Shown here in pieces: positions 9,356-21,784 of a stretch of DNA of 64,000 bases. The translations under genes and the position numbers were made by a program. This DNA comes from Odobenus rosmarus divergens. Taxonomy: Eukaryota > Chordata > Mammalia > Carnivora > Odobenidae. The stretch lies in NCBI RefSeq assembly GCF_000321225.1, contig NW_004450267.1:7486601-7550600 (forward strand), written 5' to 3'. The notes beneath the pieces were generated by a model. The model was not told where the DNA came from. It searched no databases and saw only the letters and a program-made list of their open reading frames with translations. Position 1 is the first letter of the stretch, and every line of letters begins with the position of its first letter.

Positions 9356-11504
9356 GTTAATTAATATCAGGATGGACCACAATGTCCTAAATAATTGTTT
9401 TTGCCTTTCCTCTACCTGGCACAGTGACTCTTAGTTTTCATTGTACAAACTGTATAAGTAAACCACGATATCCCCAAGTGGGAAGCAAAATTGAATGCAA
9501 TAACCCTTCTTCCTCCTCCCCCTCAATGTCACCCTCACCAGTCCACAACAGACAGGAGGTGGGGAGACACAACCATCTCCTGGGAAGGAAATGCACTCCC
9601 TTCTTCAGCAACTCATTCTCTGCCTAAATTTCACTTCTCAGCTGCAAAGTCCCTTCTGGGGTCCAGCTGACTTCCTGTTAGGGGGTTGGAGGCAGAGGCC
9701 TGGGGCTCACACAGAATGGAAAATGATGATGTGCCTGGAGAAACAATAGCCTCAAAGGACAACCCAGCCCGGTGTGAGTACAAGGCACGTGGGAAGAGAA
9801 GCCTCCGCATGCACACACACAAAACAGCAGGCCAGCCCACTCTACCCTTACATTGAGCCCAAGCACCCCACAAAGACTCTCAGGGAGAGCCAGCCCATGC
9901 CCTGTGAGCCATAACTGGAATCTCTGCTGTGGATCACCACTAGGGACATCACACACACTGATGCCTGGAGAGAGGAGGTTCTGTGTCAGCTCAGTGAAAC
10001 AGAACCGGAGACCACAGGCAACCGCTCTAGTGCCTTTCTCCACTTGGCTTACTCCCTTGTGGTCCCAATCTGACAATGTGCAGAGAAACGTACTGGGACG
10101 ATGGTCCCCGCTCAGGGCTGTCTCAACCTCTAAACCCTGACTGCTTCAAGAGACTCGCCTGGGAATTCCGGCAACAGCCCAAGGTTAAGATCACTGGCCT
10201 AGGGAAGGGAAATGAGCCAGCTGCACGCTCAACCAAAGAGGAGGAGAGATGTGTCTCCAGAATGCCAGTTTGCCATGGTCAGGGGTTATATCCTAACCCC
10301 AAACAAATTCCCAAAGTGTCTCTGATCATTTCACCTATTTCTTCTTCATTTTTCACTACATGAAAACAGTAAGCCCTATTATTCATCAGTTGCTTCTCTT
10401 TACAAGCTGGCCCACAGTACCTAATGCCAGAATAATCCACTACAAGGCTCACTTTGAGAAGAACATGGGCAATAGAAGAAGAAAAACATAACATGACAAA
10501 AAAAAAAGCTCTAACTATAAGCATTGTCTGTACAGATTGTTACACTCTGAGCTTATATCCCAACACAGAAAAACTATTAAATCTCACTACTAGAAACCAC
10601 TTAGGATCCATACAAATTATTATAGAATTTACAAATAGATACATAGGGTTGGTTTTTGTTTTTGTTTTTTTTTTTTTTTTTTCAAATTCATGCAGTAAAA
10701 TGTTTTGGCTTCCTTGGCAGGGAAGAGTCCTATCCGGCTTCACCAACTAGACAAGGATCATCTTTAGCTGATGCATGAGTTGCTTGTGTAAAATGATGCC
10801 TCTGCATTAAAAGTGCCTGTTTTCATATGTGAAACACATCTCTGTATACATCAGTTTTAAAACACTCTCCTCTATTGCTACATACAGCTTAATTTCTATA
10901 GGAAAAAATTTTAATAAGAAAAGTTAAACTTTAGTCCTGTCTGCTTCCAGATTATTTACACGTTCAAAAGGAGCAAGGCCCAAACTGAGATTTGACAAGA
11001 ATCACATAACCCTCTTTTCTCCAAAACACCTGTCCTATTTTTTCCACTGCTCTTCCTCTCCCCCACCTCCCTTAAAGTATACAAGATGGCTCTAATTCCA
11101 AGAAGTCCCCAGACATTAAGGAAGAGCTTGGAATTTGTTATAATGGAAGCAAAAGGTCCCCTATCCTACCCTCTCATTGCTCCTACCTGTGGAAGGAGAG
11201 CAAGAAGGAGCTCTGAATTCCATCCTTCACACCCCACTCACCATGCCCCACCTCTTCCTTCTCCCCTCCAGACTCCAGGGCCTGAGAGAGAGGCAGTGGC
11301 TTGTCCCTGCAGCTTGCAACCATTGGCCATTGGCCATTGGCCAGAGTAAATGTCAGTATCTTGGGTTGGGCCAGTCGAAGATTCCTAGGGCTTCCTCTTC
11401 TCAGGCCAGAGTCTTCTCTCATCTGGTTTAGACCACAGCTGAATTACCTCCCAGGTTGTGAGCCTACCATAGAAAACCTAAAGTGTCTAGATTTACAAAA
11501 TCCT
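9356..11504. other. Intron segment, no gene recognised
   Basis: It contains a T homopolymer at 10665-10682 preceded by TTTTTGTTTTTG, and the triple CATTGGC repeat at 11321-11341. About 10290-10470 may be a decayed DNA-transposon piece (CTCACTTTGAGAAGAAC). No other feature is supported. Confidence 0.5.
11320..11343 (+). repeat. Tandem CATTGGC x3 (three ATTGG boxes)
   Basis: A 7 bp unit CATTGGC is repeated three times, so ATTGG (inverted CCAAT) occurs at 11322, 11329 and 11336. It could be read as three NF-Y-type boxes. The 7 bp spacing is too tight for simultaneous occupancy. Confidence 0.9.
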
Positions 11505-11880
11505 TAACTAGGGGATAATTGTTTCCAACAACAACAAGATTTTTCACATTATAAAAGGATTTGCTCCAGGGTCTCTTTAAATAAAAGTTGCCTTAATGGT
11601 TTGAATTAGTCTTTCATTTGCCAAAAGTTGAATTACAAACAACTTTTCAACAATATATGCATTATGTAAAGCCAAGTAGAGCTAAACTAATTAGCCCAGC
11701 AGCTCAGAAGTGAGCGACCTTGAGTAGAAAACCTATTTGCACTGGCTGAGGGTTCTATGTATCAATTCCCACAGGCCCTTGTGAAGCCAGCTGTCGGGAT
11801 CTATAATAAAGGAGAAGTCCATTGAACACTAACTCAAACAGGACCAATGAAATAGCAACATATTTTCACTATCAGGTACA
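11505..11880. promoter_or_regulatory. Candidate conserved noncoding element (AT-rich, repeat-free)
   Basis: The segment is balanced and repeat-free, with runs such as GCTAAACTAATTAGCCCAGC (homeodomain-type TAATTA) and ATATGCATTATGTAAAGC (octamer-like and TTATGTAA bZIP-like). The sequence style resembles vertebrate intronic enhancers. Conservation was not tested. Confidence 0.3.
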
Positions 11881-11949
11881 TGTCTGGGCAGCCTCATAGA
11901 AAATGTTCAATAAATATTTGATGAAAGGATAAAGAAATGAATGAAACGG

Positions 11950-12065
11950 TAACCCTTTCTCAAGTGACATGCGCAAGGTCAGTGGCCTCATCTGTCACAC
12001 CAAGGGCTGGTAATCTGCGTAGATGATCTCCAGGGTCCCACTCAGCTCTGATAGTCTGAGACTTT
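11950..12065 (+). mobile_element. Ancient mammal-wide SINE relic
   Basis: TCTCAAGTGACATGCGCAAG and then GATGATCTCCAGGGTCCC and CAGCTCTGATAGTCTGAGA follow the order of an ancient tRNA-SINE end. A short L2-like AATAAATATTTGATGAA precedes it. Confidence 0.5.
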
Positions 12066-13484
12066 TTAAACCTTTTCTTCATATTTATTGGCCTTTAAGA
12101 TCCTCAGATTATCAGATCAATATGCTTTGAGAGAAAGTACTGGAAACAAACTCCCTAACAAGGTTCAGTGTGCTTTGGGAAGATAAAACAACTCTTCCCT
12201 GGCCTCCCAGTGCATTCTTTTCCAGGAATCAGCTTAGGGATCAGGATGCCCAAGACACATCACCCCATTTTGCGGACAGCCCAAGTTACCGAAATGGAAG
12301 GCTAGTGATGGAAGAACTTCTGTGAGGCACACATACCTTGGAAGAGGCAGGCAGACCTGACCTGCAATTGCTATCTCTGAACAAGGTATATTTGATAATA
12401 GCACTATTACACTACAAACTCTAGACCAACCGTAGATCAGCTTCCCCCTTTAAAAGAAACAGTTGAAACAGTAGGTCCCTTGCTAGCTCTAAAGAAAGCC
12501 TGAGAAGAAATAAAAGCCCCTGTGACCTTTGGAGTTAGTGTAGGAAGAAAAAAAAAAAAGAACCAGAGGGCACCCTCGGGGACCTGACCCAACGTGAGTT
12601 TCCTGCTTTCTCTTAAGGACAAAGGCATGCTTTGCTGGCATTCAGCACTAATCCCACCCCATTTGTGTCCTGCTGCTGTCAGAATTACAAACCTGCTGTT
12701 TGGTTAATTAGCAAAGTTGAAATGCTCCGCATCTATTAGAGAAGTAAAAATTACCACCACCACCTCCCCAGGATCTCCAGCATGGAACTTCTCTAAGCCC
12801 CACTTTGCCACCTCCTCTCTCCAAATGTGTTATGCTTACATTGCTGCTGCCCATTCCCCTTCACCTTTTCCCAGACAGCCTTCCCCATGTGGGAAAGTGC
12901 CCAGCTCCCTCACCCTGGCTCCCGGCCTCTGCAGCCCCCCCACCCCCACCCCGTGGCAACAGCGGGGCTGGCCCTGGTATCAGAGGCCCTCTGTCTTCTG
13001 TTTCCTGGCTCCAGGATGGCAGTGAGTATCCCAGGGCAGCTGTGTGTCTTGTGCTCCATGCTAGCTTCCTCCAGAAAGCAGCGCAGATTTCAACAAGTGA
13101 AGACACAAGCAGCTAAGTGTTGAGCATTTAGAGGTGGAAGCTGTCAGGGTGCCCATGGATTGCTCTTTATTTCCTTTTGGTTCTCAGCCACACCCCCTTA
13201 ACATGCACTTACTGAGAAGTTACTGTGTAAGTATTTTAATATTATCTCACTGCCTCGAGTGGGCCTGACCCTGTGTGACCACTGCTCAGGTAGGTCTCTG
13301 CCTCCTCTTTCCACTCCATCCCTGTGTGTCCAGCATGGAAGCCTTGATCAAAGTGGCCCTGAATCACTGGCTGATCGGCTGCACAGGAGACATCTGGTTT
13401 ACAGTTGAGAGTTCCAAGAGCTCATGAGGTCAAGCTTTAGTTTGGGTATAATAGGGACTGTTTCCTATTCCTAGAGTCATTCTT
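12066..13484. other. Intron segment, no gene; small homeobox-motif patch
   Basis: 12690-12760 carries TTGGTTAATTAGCAAAGTTG, similar in style to the neighbouring candidate element. An A-run lies near 12547-12560. 13200-13250 may be the end of a MIR. 12890-12960 is C-rich low complexity. No exon signal was found. Confidence 0.45.
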
Positions 13485-13640
13485 CCATCAATTCTTCATT
13501 GAGCACCTATTATGTGCTAGGCCTTATGTTAAGTGTGATGGTACTTAGACAAATAAGCAAGGGATTCCACTCTCCAGGGGGCTTGCAGGCAGCTATAGAC
13601 AGGTATGCAGATAGGACAGTGAGCTGTTATCAGAGACAGG
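13485..13640 (-). mobile_element. L2 3'-end
   Basis: Antisense terminal motif CATTGAGCACCTATTATGTG followed by CTAGGCCTTATG and a decayed body (CCAGGGGGCTTGCAGGC in place of AAGGAGCTTACAGTC). Confidence 0.7.
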
Positions 13641-13689
13641 ACATCACCTGTACAGAATGCAAGGGAACTCAAAGGAAAGGTGAGTCCTA

Positions 13690-13840
13690 AAGCCTTGCTA
13701 CGCAAAGTAACAAGCCTCAACTACCAGCTAGAACCTTGCTAGAGATGCAAAATCTAGGCCCCACCCCAGACCTACAGAATCAGAACCTGCATTTTAACAA
13801 GAAATTCCAGTGATTCCTATGCATGGTGCATTTGTGGAAG
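13690..13840 (+). mobile_element. MER5A-type hAT-Charlie MITE
   Basis: GGCCCCACCCCAGACCTACA, GAATCAGAACCTGCATTTTA and TTCCAGTGATTCCTATGCAT follow the MER5A consensus order. Confidence 0.8.
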
Positions 13841-14779
13841 ATCTATACACCAATGTATGTCTTTCTATTCCAGAGCTGCCTAGAGGCAGAGATAGATAAA
13901 AGCATCCTTTCGCCTAGTCTAAATAGAACCTCTCACATCTGATCTAGTGCTGTTCTCCACCCCTCCCACCTCCACCACGGGAAGACCCCTCACCACCGCC
14001 CAACAATTCCAAAGAGTCAGCCACTACCCTGGAACCCGTCACCCAGATTCAACTCTGGAGTAAAAAGGCTGTTGGAGAGATAGATGAGTTTCCCCTCCAG
14101 GGCACTAAGACTGGACCATATCTTGTTTTTTGGGAGTAGGAGTGGTTATGAATAATACCTGTCCAAACTGCTCAGAATTTTGGTAGCTTAAAATACTCTC
14201 TCATGTATCAGATATTTTAATTTCACAACAAATCTTCGTTACTCCAGCCCTCAGAGCCCTACCCTCTCTAACTGTTCTCAGTATCATATATACATTTACA
14301 GACCAAGACACCATCTCTGTGATGGCCCTGGAAGACAAGGAGCCAGTCAGTTATGCCTCTTCATCGCACCTGCACTCCCACTCATGGGTACAAAGCCCCG
14401 AACACTGGGCAATACTGGATGAGAAACAGAAGAAGGAGAGGTGCCCCCACCCTAGGGAGCTCCACATCTAATGAGAATACAGTGCTCATCCCAGGCAATA
14501 ATCTCCCTTGGAGGGGAGACACAATTTCTGCCCTCTGAGAGTTTTCAGCCCAATAAAATACCTAGTGCCCATTTCCCCTGACACCAGGAAGCTACCAGAC
14601 TCTACGAAAAACAACTTCCAATTCTGAGGTTCTGATGAAGACCCTCCCGCCCTCCCCCAGCCTGGCTGTCCTATCTCCCTTATATCCTGATTATTGGTGC
14701 CGTCACCTACTAACTTACCTAAAGAGAAACATGGGAGGCCTCCTAGACTCCTCCCACTCTTACGCCCCAAATATCAGTT
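13841..14779. other. Intron segment, no feature recognised
   Basis: Mixed-composition unique-looking sequence. The ORFs present are short and have no recognisable domain or codon constraint. Confidence 0.5.
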
Positions 14780-15040
14780 CAGTTGGTTGGTTCTGCTGAT
14801 TCCACCTCTTTAATCTCTCTCAAATCCATCATTTCTTCTGTGCAGTTTCCCTGACCTTCCCATCCAGCGGAGCCATCCCTGACTGCGCCTTGTACTCTCT
14901 CTCTCCTGAAAGTCATGTCTGTGTTTTCATTCTACTCACCATTAATGGATTCCAACGCCCTGAGGGTGGGGACCATGTCTTACTCTTTGCCCTACCCCAG
15001 CACTTAGCACAGTGCCTATCATGCAAAAGAGAGTCCAGAA
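14780..15040 (+). mobile_element. L2 3' region
   Basis: CAACGCCCTGAGGGTGGGGA then CCATGTCTTACTCTTTGCCC and CAGCACTTAGCACAGTGCCT give the standard end of L2 in sense orientation, with a longer decayed 5' part. Confidence 0.75.
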
Positions 15041-16839
15041 ATACTGGACTGAAACTGAGCAGGCACAGATCCTAAGAAGACAGAGTAAGAGTGGTGAGTA
15101 AGAAGCAATTTATTGGGACAGCTCCCCCAAAGAGGTGGTCTTTGAACCAGGATTCGAGTAAGGGTAGGGCCACAGAATGGTGTCCTGGTGGCAAGCGGCA
15201 CAAGCCAAGGCAAAGAAGAAGGGGCAAGCAGGGCACGTGCCAGAGATGGAGACAGCGAACTGGCTAAACAGTAAAGCAGGGTTAGGGAGTGATGGAAAGG
15301 AAAGCATGGAGTCCATGGTGATTGTACTTTGAACCTGGTATCTCAATAGGGCAGGCTCCTGGGAAGGCATCAGCACAGATGTGGCTGCAAGTGCCTTCAG
15401 AAGCGCAGGCAGCTGGGACTGTGCTGCAGTACAGGCCAGAGCTGGGTGGAACCTGGCTGGTCCAAAAGGAAGGCTGTGGTTCCATCCGACTGCAAACTGC
15501 ATGTCACATTCTACTGGCTAAGGAGCTGGGGGAGGATGAGACACATGACCCTTGCTGAGGTGGGTGCTACAATATGAGGGCAGGGGGCACTGGAACTTTG
15601 TCTCTTTTTATCTTCTCCTGAAGTTCCAAGAGAAGCAGGAAGAATGCTTGTCTGTGAGGTATCTGCTGGGAGCTTCCAGGCCAGTAGGAGGCTGGGAGTT
15701 TGAGTAAGACCTCATGAAGATGCAATATGGAACTGAATCATAGGGGAAAGAGACTTAAGGACATGGTTCCTTCTGTGTAGGGACTAGATGGGCAAAGCCC
15801 TGGGGGAAGACACTGTTGGTACAGCTGGGGTCGGGAAGGAAGTCATTGGTGGGTAGAGGCGATGATCTTCATTCCCTTCACTGTCCTTTCTCTCCTTCAC
15901 CTCTTTCCTATAATAATACAAGACAAGGAGAGAGGTGGCAAGAATGAGAGAAAATGGGTAAGAGCAAGAGAGAAAGAGCTGTTGAGAAAGACACACACAC
16001 GCACACATGCACGCAGATGGAGGTGAATGTCTTGTCTCCTCTTTACAGATGCTCATGAGCTATTGAGGAAACTGGCTGTTGGAAAACTCCTCCACCGACT
16101 ATAAATATGTTCCTTGGAGCTCTAGTTAAAACAGCTACCACTGAGGCAGGAAGTGTGCGCTGACAGGAAGGAATAAATCTGGCAGAGAAGGAGACTGGGC
16201 AGCTTTGTGTCAGCAACAGAATACACAGCACGGTGCGGAAATCCACCTGCCTCTCCCCCACCTGGGGATCCATCCGCCCACAGTGAGGCCAGCTGCTGGA
16301 AGCCACCGTCCCTTACCACTGACACCTGCAAGTGTCAAACCAGCATCAGCAGCATCCTCCCTCTCTCCTAGGGGAGGAGGGACAGTGTAGCAGAGCTCAG
16401 CTCCTCCCTGGCACTTATAAGAGAAGGACATTCACAAGCCTCAGCTAACCTGATTTCAACACAAAAAGGGAGGGGGGAAAACAAAAATGTGGGCTCCTCT
16501 TTGGGCAAATGCTAAATACTGAGGTTTTCCAAGCCAACTGACTAGGTCTCATGCAAGAGGACGTAGCAGTCAGGGACTTGAGACGATAGGGGCCAGACTA
16601 GGCAGTCATTCCACCAGGTAGAAGCAATGTCTACCATCCTCTGAAGTCTGACACACACATGTCCATCACTTCCCACAACGTCCATTTCCTGCCCTGCACT
16701 CTAGTGAGCCATGTATCTTATCCAGGGTGTCTCCCCCAGTGCCTCCTCCCCTGCCCAGGCTGGGCTGGTTCCTCCTTCTCTGTAGGTCACTTGGCAGGCT
16801 CTTCACTCTTGTGCCATCTCCGCTCCTCCATCTGGATCC
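15041..16839. other. Intron segment, no gene recognised
   Basis: Unique-looking, with a small CA-rich patch at about 15992-16010. 16080-16200 contains CCGACTATAAATATGTTCC (MEF2-like), but nothing else supports a regulatory call. The plus-strand ORFs are unconvincing. Confidence 0.45.
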
Positions 16840-16920
16840 CTTTGGAGACCCTAAGCTCCGGAGGGCGGGGCTAGATGCTTCTCTCTGTCCCTCCAGTGCC
16901 CAGCACACAGCTGAGGAGCA
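16840..16920 (+). mobile_element. L2 3'-end fragment
   Basis: CTAAGCTCCGGAGGGCGGGG then CTCCAGTGCCCAGCACACAG corresponds to the L2 end (usual TAAGCTCCTTGAGGGCAGGG). Confidence 0.6.
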
Positions 16921-17079
16921 ACCCAAGACAGATTCTCATTCACCCACAGTGCTACAATGCCCTCCACACCAACAGTGCCCACTGGCTGCTGTGTCTCTCC
17001 CTCCCCCCAACCTTCTCCCTGCCTATTTCTATCCCCATCTTCATCTTTCTCTCTCTCAGGCTTCCCCATGAACTCTAAC

Positions 17080-17335
17080 TGTGGCCAATTTCAATATTAA
17101 CTTTCTAAAGTCAATATTAGCTATAAAGTCCTGGCTAATGGGCTACTTTTAAAGGGCAGAAATTTGTAACACCATTGCTAAATTAGCTGCATTAAAGATC
17201 ACTAATAATTAGCACTTTAAACATGTGGGTAACACCTCTCTAAGCCCAGCTAATGAGCAAACCGTTTCTGTTTATTCCTCACAAGATTTAATATTAGCTG
17301 AGTTGAGACCTCAGCTGCAACACACACAGGCTCAC
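17080..17335. promoter_or_regulatory. Candidate conserved noncoding element with repeated TTAGC/GCTAA motifs
   Basis: The segment is AT-rich, repeat-free and flanked by pyrimidine-rich DNA. At least six TTAGC or GCTAA cores lie within 200 bp: about 17118, 17134, 17177-17187 (GCTAAATTAGC, a near-perfect palindrome), 17208-17214 (AATTAGC), 17249 and 17294. This density of homeodomain-like half-sites is typical of neural enhancers. Function and conservation are inferred, not shown. Confidence 0.4.
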
Positions 17336-18593
17336 TCACTCACCCTCCCTCGCTCCCTCCTTCCCCAGAAAACTTGACAACATTCAGTGTTCTCTAAACA
17401 TAAGAAAATGGCCACTTCAGAAGTGATTATATCTGCCCATCACTTTTTAAAAAACTGATTCTTTGCTGACTAGGTTATTTAAAGTGCTCATACCTCATGG
17501 ATGGTGGTGATGGTGGTAGATTTATTGTCTTTTCGTTACACTGAGTATTACTCTTGCATGGGTCCTCAAAGTAACACAGAACATTAGCCAGTGATGAATT
17601 AGTCAGTGATGAATATGAATCAACTGTTGAACATTAGCAGTATATTTGCTTATATATTTAGAGAGCATTGCAGAGATACTCAGAGGTGGAGGCAGAAGGT
17701 GTGTGCTGTGGTTCAGATATATAAAAGGCTCAGTCCTTGGGACCCTCCCTCTCAGTCCCCCTCCCTCTTCCCCAGTGTACATATTTGAATTTTAATTAAT
17801 TTTAATTTAATCAGGACATGACTTTAGGTTAAAGATGAGATTGTTGATTTGAAAATCCAGCTTTGGCCTCTGTCACTGTGGAATAGCAGGTATGCAAACA
17901 TGAAATGTTGCTGTACCTCCCCGCTAACCCCCACACTCTGCCCTGCTCCCCATAGCTGGAAATGCAGGTGCAGGTAGCAGTAAAGCAGCAAAACTGACTG
18001 CAGAGCTCAGAGCAGGAGCCCCTCATAGGCAGCTCCTAAAGCAGTCCTTCTCACCCCAGCCCAGAGCTTCTTTCCACTCCTACCTTCACACTTTCTGATT
18101 CCTTAGCTGTGCCATTCTTGCCCTAGTCTTATTACCCATCAGTGGAAGCAATGCCACAGGGACAGAGTGGACACAGACTGGACACAGGTCCACTGCATGG
18201 AACACCTCGGGCCAAATAATAACCAGGATTACAGAATTGCAAGTGCAGCCTGACAGGTGAGAAAACCACACCCAGAGGTCATATTATTGAATAAACTTCA
18301 GCAAACTAAAGCACCTCCTCCCACTTCAAGGCCAGGTATGCTGCTGTCCTTGGTCCTGACCTAGTTGTATAGTTGCTGCTCAGAGTGACTGCTATGCAGC
18401 CTGTCCTAGGATATATGAACCCAATGGGAAAGAGGCAGAGATGAAAGAGACATTAAGATATATCAGGGAAATAAACAAATATGAAGAAGTGTTGAAGGGA
18501 CATAAACATGGAGAGATTATTGGAGAGAATAAAAAGACTTGTTTTGGTACTGTTTTTAAATAATTGCTGTAGCCAAGAAAGGTCTGAGCACAT

Positions 18594-18596
<3 letters not shown>
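17336..18596. other. Intron segment, no gene recognised
   Basis: Pyrimidine-rich low complexity at 17338-17362 and a GGT/GAT triplet patch at 17503-17520. TTAATTTTAATTTAAT lies near 17795. No other signal was found. Confidence 0.5.

Positions 18597-18627
<31 letters not shown>
18597..18627 (+). repeat. (AC)n microsatellite
   Basis: About 15 uninterrupted AC units, a likely length-variable locus. Confidence 0.97.
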
Positions 18628-18628
<1 letters not shown>

Positions 18629-18794
18629 CCTATGGAAATGAGGCAGCATAAACTCCTTATGGATCTCAATACTACGTTTTTCTGGTTAGTCATATCTGAG
18701 GTAGATGGATTGGCCATGGAAAAATTCCTAGAGTTTTAAGCAAATTTTAAATCTTTCCTTAGGTTATTACTTTGGGTATTTAAACACTGCTCAA

Positions 18795-18990
18795 TTCAGT
18801 TCGACAAATATTTATTGAGCACATATATGTTCAGGCAGAGTTCCAGTCACTATGGGTACAATGATAAAAAATGTAGAGTTCCTGACTCTAAGGGACTTTT
18901 AGTCTAGGGGGTGAATCAGGCACATCAACATGTAATTTTAATATCATATAAGAAATGCAATGATAGAGGTACATGCAAGAGACAAATATT
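18795..18990 (-). mobile_element. L2 3'-end
   Basis: CGACAAATATTTATTGAGCA then GGGTACAATGATAAAAAATG and CTCTAAGGGACTTTTAGTCT give the antisense L2 end. Confidence 0.7.
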
Positions 18991-20444
18991 CAGAAAATAC
19001 CAAAGGGATAATAAAACTCAAGCTCTAAGACATTGTCTAAAAACTGAAAAAGCTGTATCTAGAGAAGGGGCAAAGGGTCATGGAATCCTCAGCAAGGTTC
19101 TAGACCAGACAGGATAGTGGTGAGAACCAAGGTCTCTCTGGTGGGTTTAGGGGAACAGGGAGAAGAGTAGCTAAGGCATGTGTTTTTTCTCCCATGACCC
19201 AGACCCTCTCCAGAATAACAGAAAGATGAGTTAATGTTTGCCAGAGATAAGCAACAAAGCGCTCCCCGTAAACCTAGCATAACCAGGAGCCAGCATAAGC
19301 TAGGAAAGGGCCAGTTTTGAGAGAGTCTGAATCGTGATGCCTGCTATTTCTTTAGAAAGAAGCATAACAATATCAAGTGCTAAATAGGAAACCAGAGTAA
19401 TCCAAATATCTCACAAAGCTAGAATCCTTCTCCAGAATTATAGAAAACAACAAGAAGCTGGGAGGTGGGGGTGGGGAGGAGACACTGCCTGCAAAGAGTT
19501 GCCTAGGTAACTCTCAACTCTGCTTACCAGAGGACATGCTAAGCCACACATTCCAGCAGCACCTAGGTGCTTCGGTTTACTAGTAAACCAAAGCAACCTT
19601 CCTAACCCTGCCTCAAAAATGTGTGTGGTTGGGGAGGGCCATAAACCTCATGAAACTGCATGCAAATTATTGCATATATGTCCATGAGTACCCATTTTTC
19701 CAAGAAAAGAATCTGTGTAATTCCAGTTTTCACCAGATTTTCAAAAGGGGTCAATGGCTCCCTAAATGGCCGAGAACCATTTGTCTAAAGCAAGGTCAAA
19801 AAGAGATCTTACAATCTCTTGAATTCTAACCACTGCATCCTATCATCCAGCATCTGCCTTACTCATGGTCCACTCATGGATTAGATGGAACCCTGTGCTT
19901 GGGCTGGCAGAAAAATTAACTGAAAAGACATGATTTAGATTCCTTAGCTTGAATATAAGGAAGCTGAGGCAAATGGTAGGAGATGAAGCCTGTGTGCAGG
20001 ACCCCATGCTCTAAGGATAAGTTCAGTCAGAGGTGGTACTCTCACTACGGTTACTGAGAGCCAGAAGAAGTGAAATTAAATATGAAAGGAGTTTTACAGA
20101 TGCCTAGGCAGTGTCTTTCCTGGAAGCCTTCCTAATAGAAGATTCCCTGGCCTCTAACCCCTGCTAGTAGAGGGATAACAACTTGACCCAAGTCTCTTCC
20201 TGGATCCGTGAGGGGTGCTGGTAAAAGTTAGAGCCACCCAGAGGGGGACTACAAACTTACTTAACAAGATCTCTCGGAGGCTGGATCATGGTGGGAGAAA
20301 AAGGGGGTTCTCAAGTGTTCCAAGGTAGGGAGCCCCAGCAGAGATGCCTGGCCACTATTTGCTCAACAAGCTGTTTTTTGCATGAGAGGGTAAGCTCTCC
20401 CATGGCAGGCACATCCCAAGAGGCAGCTCACAGCCCTGAGTAAA
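18991..20444. other. Intron segment, no feature recognised
   Basis: Unique-looking sequence without coding or repeat signature that I can name. Confidence 0.45.
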
Positions 20445-20695
20445 GCCCAGGCTCTGCATTCAGAAAGAAATAAGTTTGACTCCCAATACCAGGTCTCATT
20501 AGCTATGTGCCCTTGGATAACTTACTTAACCTCCCTGGGTCTCTGTTTCCTCATCAGAGATAAGGGAAAAAAAAAAAAAAACCGGGGGAAAAAAAAACCT
20601 ACTTCACAGGCTGTGGTGATAAATAAAAGACAAAATCTTTATGAAGGGACCAGACACCTAACTCATGGCTAAGTAAACATAACACTCCTTCCTTC
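20445..20695 (+). mobile_element. MIR with internal A-rich expansion
   Basis: The MIR core reads CTATGTGCCCTTGGATAACT then TACTTAACCTCCCTGGGTCT and GTTTCCTCATCAGAGATAAG. It is then broken by two A-runs (about 20567-20581 and 20589-20597) and resumes TTCACAGGCTGTGGTGATAA. Confidence 0.8.
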
Positions 20696-21784
20696 TTCCC
20701 TATTCATGTTGGAAGACTTAACATGTGGCTTAGTACATAGCAGAAGTGTATTTTATAAGTGTTGATTATGTCAATAAACAAATGGTGAGTGCACAAGTTG
20801 AATAAAGTAAATTCAGAAAATGGCAGCTAAAAAATGCCTCCTCACCTTCCCGCTACATATTTGTAAGCCATGATGGTCACACTCATCTGTGTGCTTCCTC
20901 TGAATTTTTATTTTTTTCTCACCCCTACCCAATCTGAGCTGTTTGGCAAGCACTCCAACCACTCCTGCTCCCCTAGCCAGTTTCCTCAGATGCAAAGGAA
21001 ACTCTCCTGTGCTCAAAAGAAGACCAGCTGCTGATTGAGTTCAACGCGTACTTACCCCTTTCACTTATGTCCAGAGGGCTATGGTCATGGGCATCCCACT
21101 CTGATTTCTATGTGTGGGAGCCTATAGCTGGCCAAACTTATTCTTTCTCCCCCAGCACCTCTCCCCCACTGTCTTTATGAGGCTGGGCTCCAGACAAAAG
21201 TATATGGGTCCAGGTGGCATTTCTGAGAAGTACCTCTACCACGAATGCATGCCAACGGCAGGGCCAGTGTCTAAGATGAAGCAGGCCTAATATCTACCCG
21301 TGGGTGAAACCTTCAGAGCCCCATAAGGAATCCCAGCTGCCTGCAGGGAAAAAGAGTAGGAGGCCCAAAGAGAATCCGTGATTGGTTGGCCTTGAGCTGT
21401 CAGGCCATCGTGAATGGGGAGTTCACAGAGGAAGAAAAGCTAGAGGTTGCAGAGCTGGGTGTGGAAGTACGGGGGAGTGGCAAATACAAACCCAGGTGAG
21501 CCAGACCTTCAAATCCACCTGCTCAGTAGAATAAATGATCCAAGATGCTAAAAGTCTCTATTCCATGTTCTCTGGAACTATTTTCTTCATCAATTCTCTA
21601 ACACTTTGAATTCTTTCCAGTAATCTGAGCAGAATACCTCTAGGATGCTGGGAAACCTGGCCCTCTTTGTTCTTTTCCAGCTCCTTTTAGAAGGCGAGCC
21701 CTTGCCATGACCAGGGAGCCATGAGTTTGTCTTGTCCAAGGATGAATATGGACATGTACACAGATTACATGCTAAAGACTGGAA
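20696..21784. other. Intron segment, no feature recognised
   Basis: A possible L2 tail occurs near 20715-20780; otherwise nothing is supported. Confidence 0.4.

Noticed and set aside
16131..16145. Possible match to the kalirin first-exon motif (GCTACCACTG)
   Set aside because: The neighbouring bases do not fit the required codons for QWYLWY and there is no Met or splice donor in frame.
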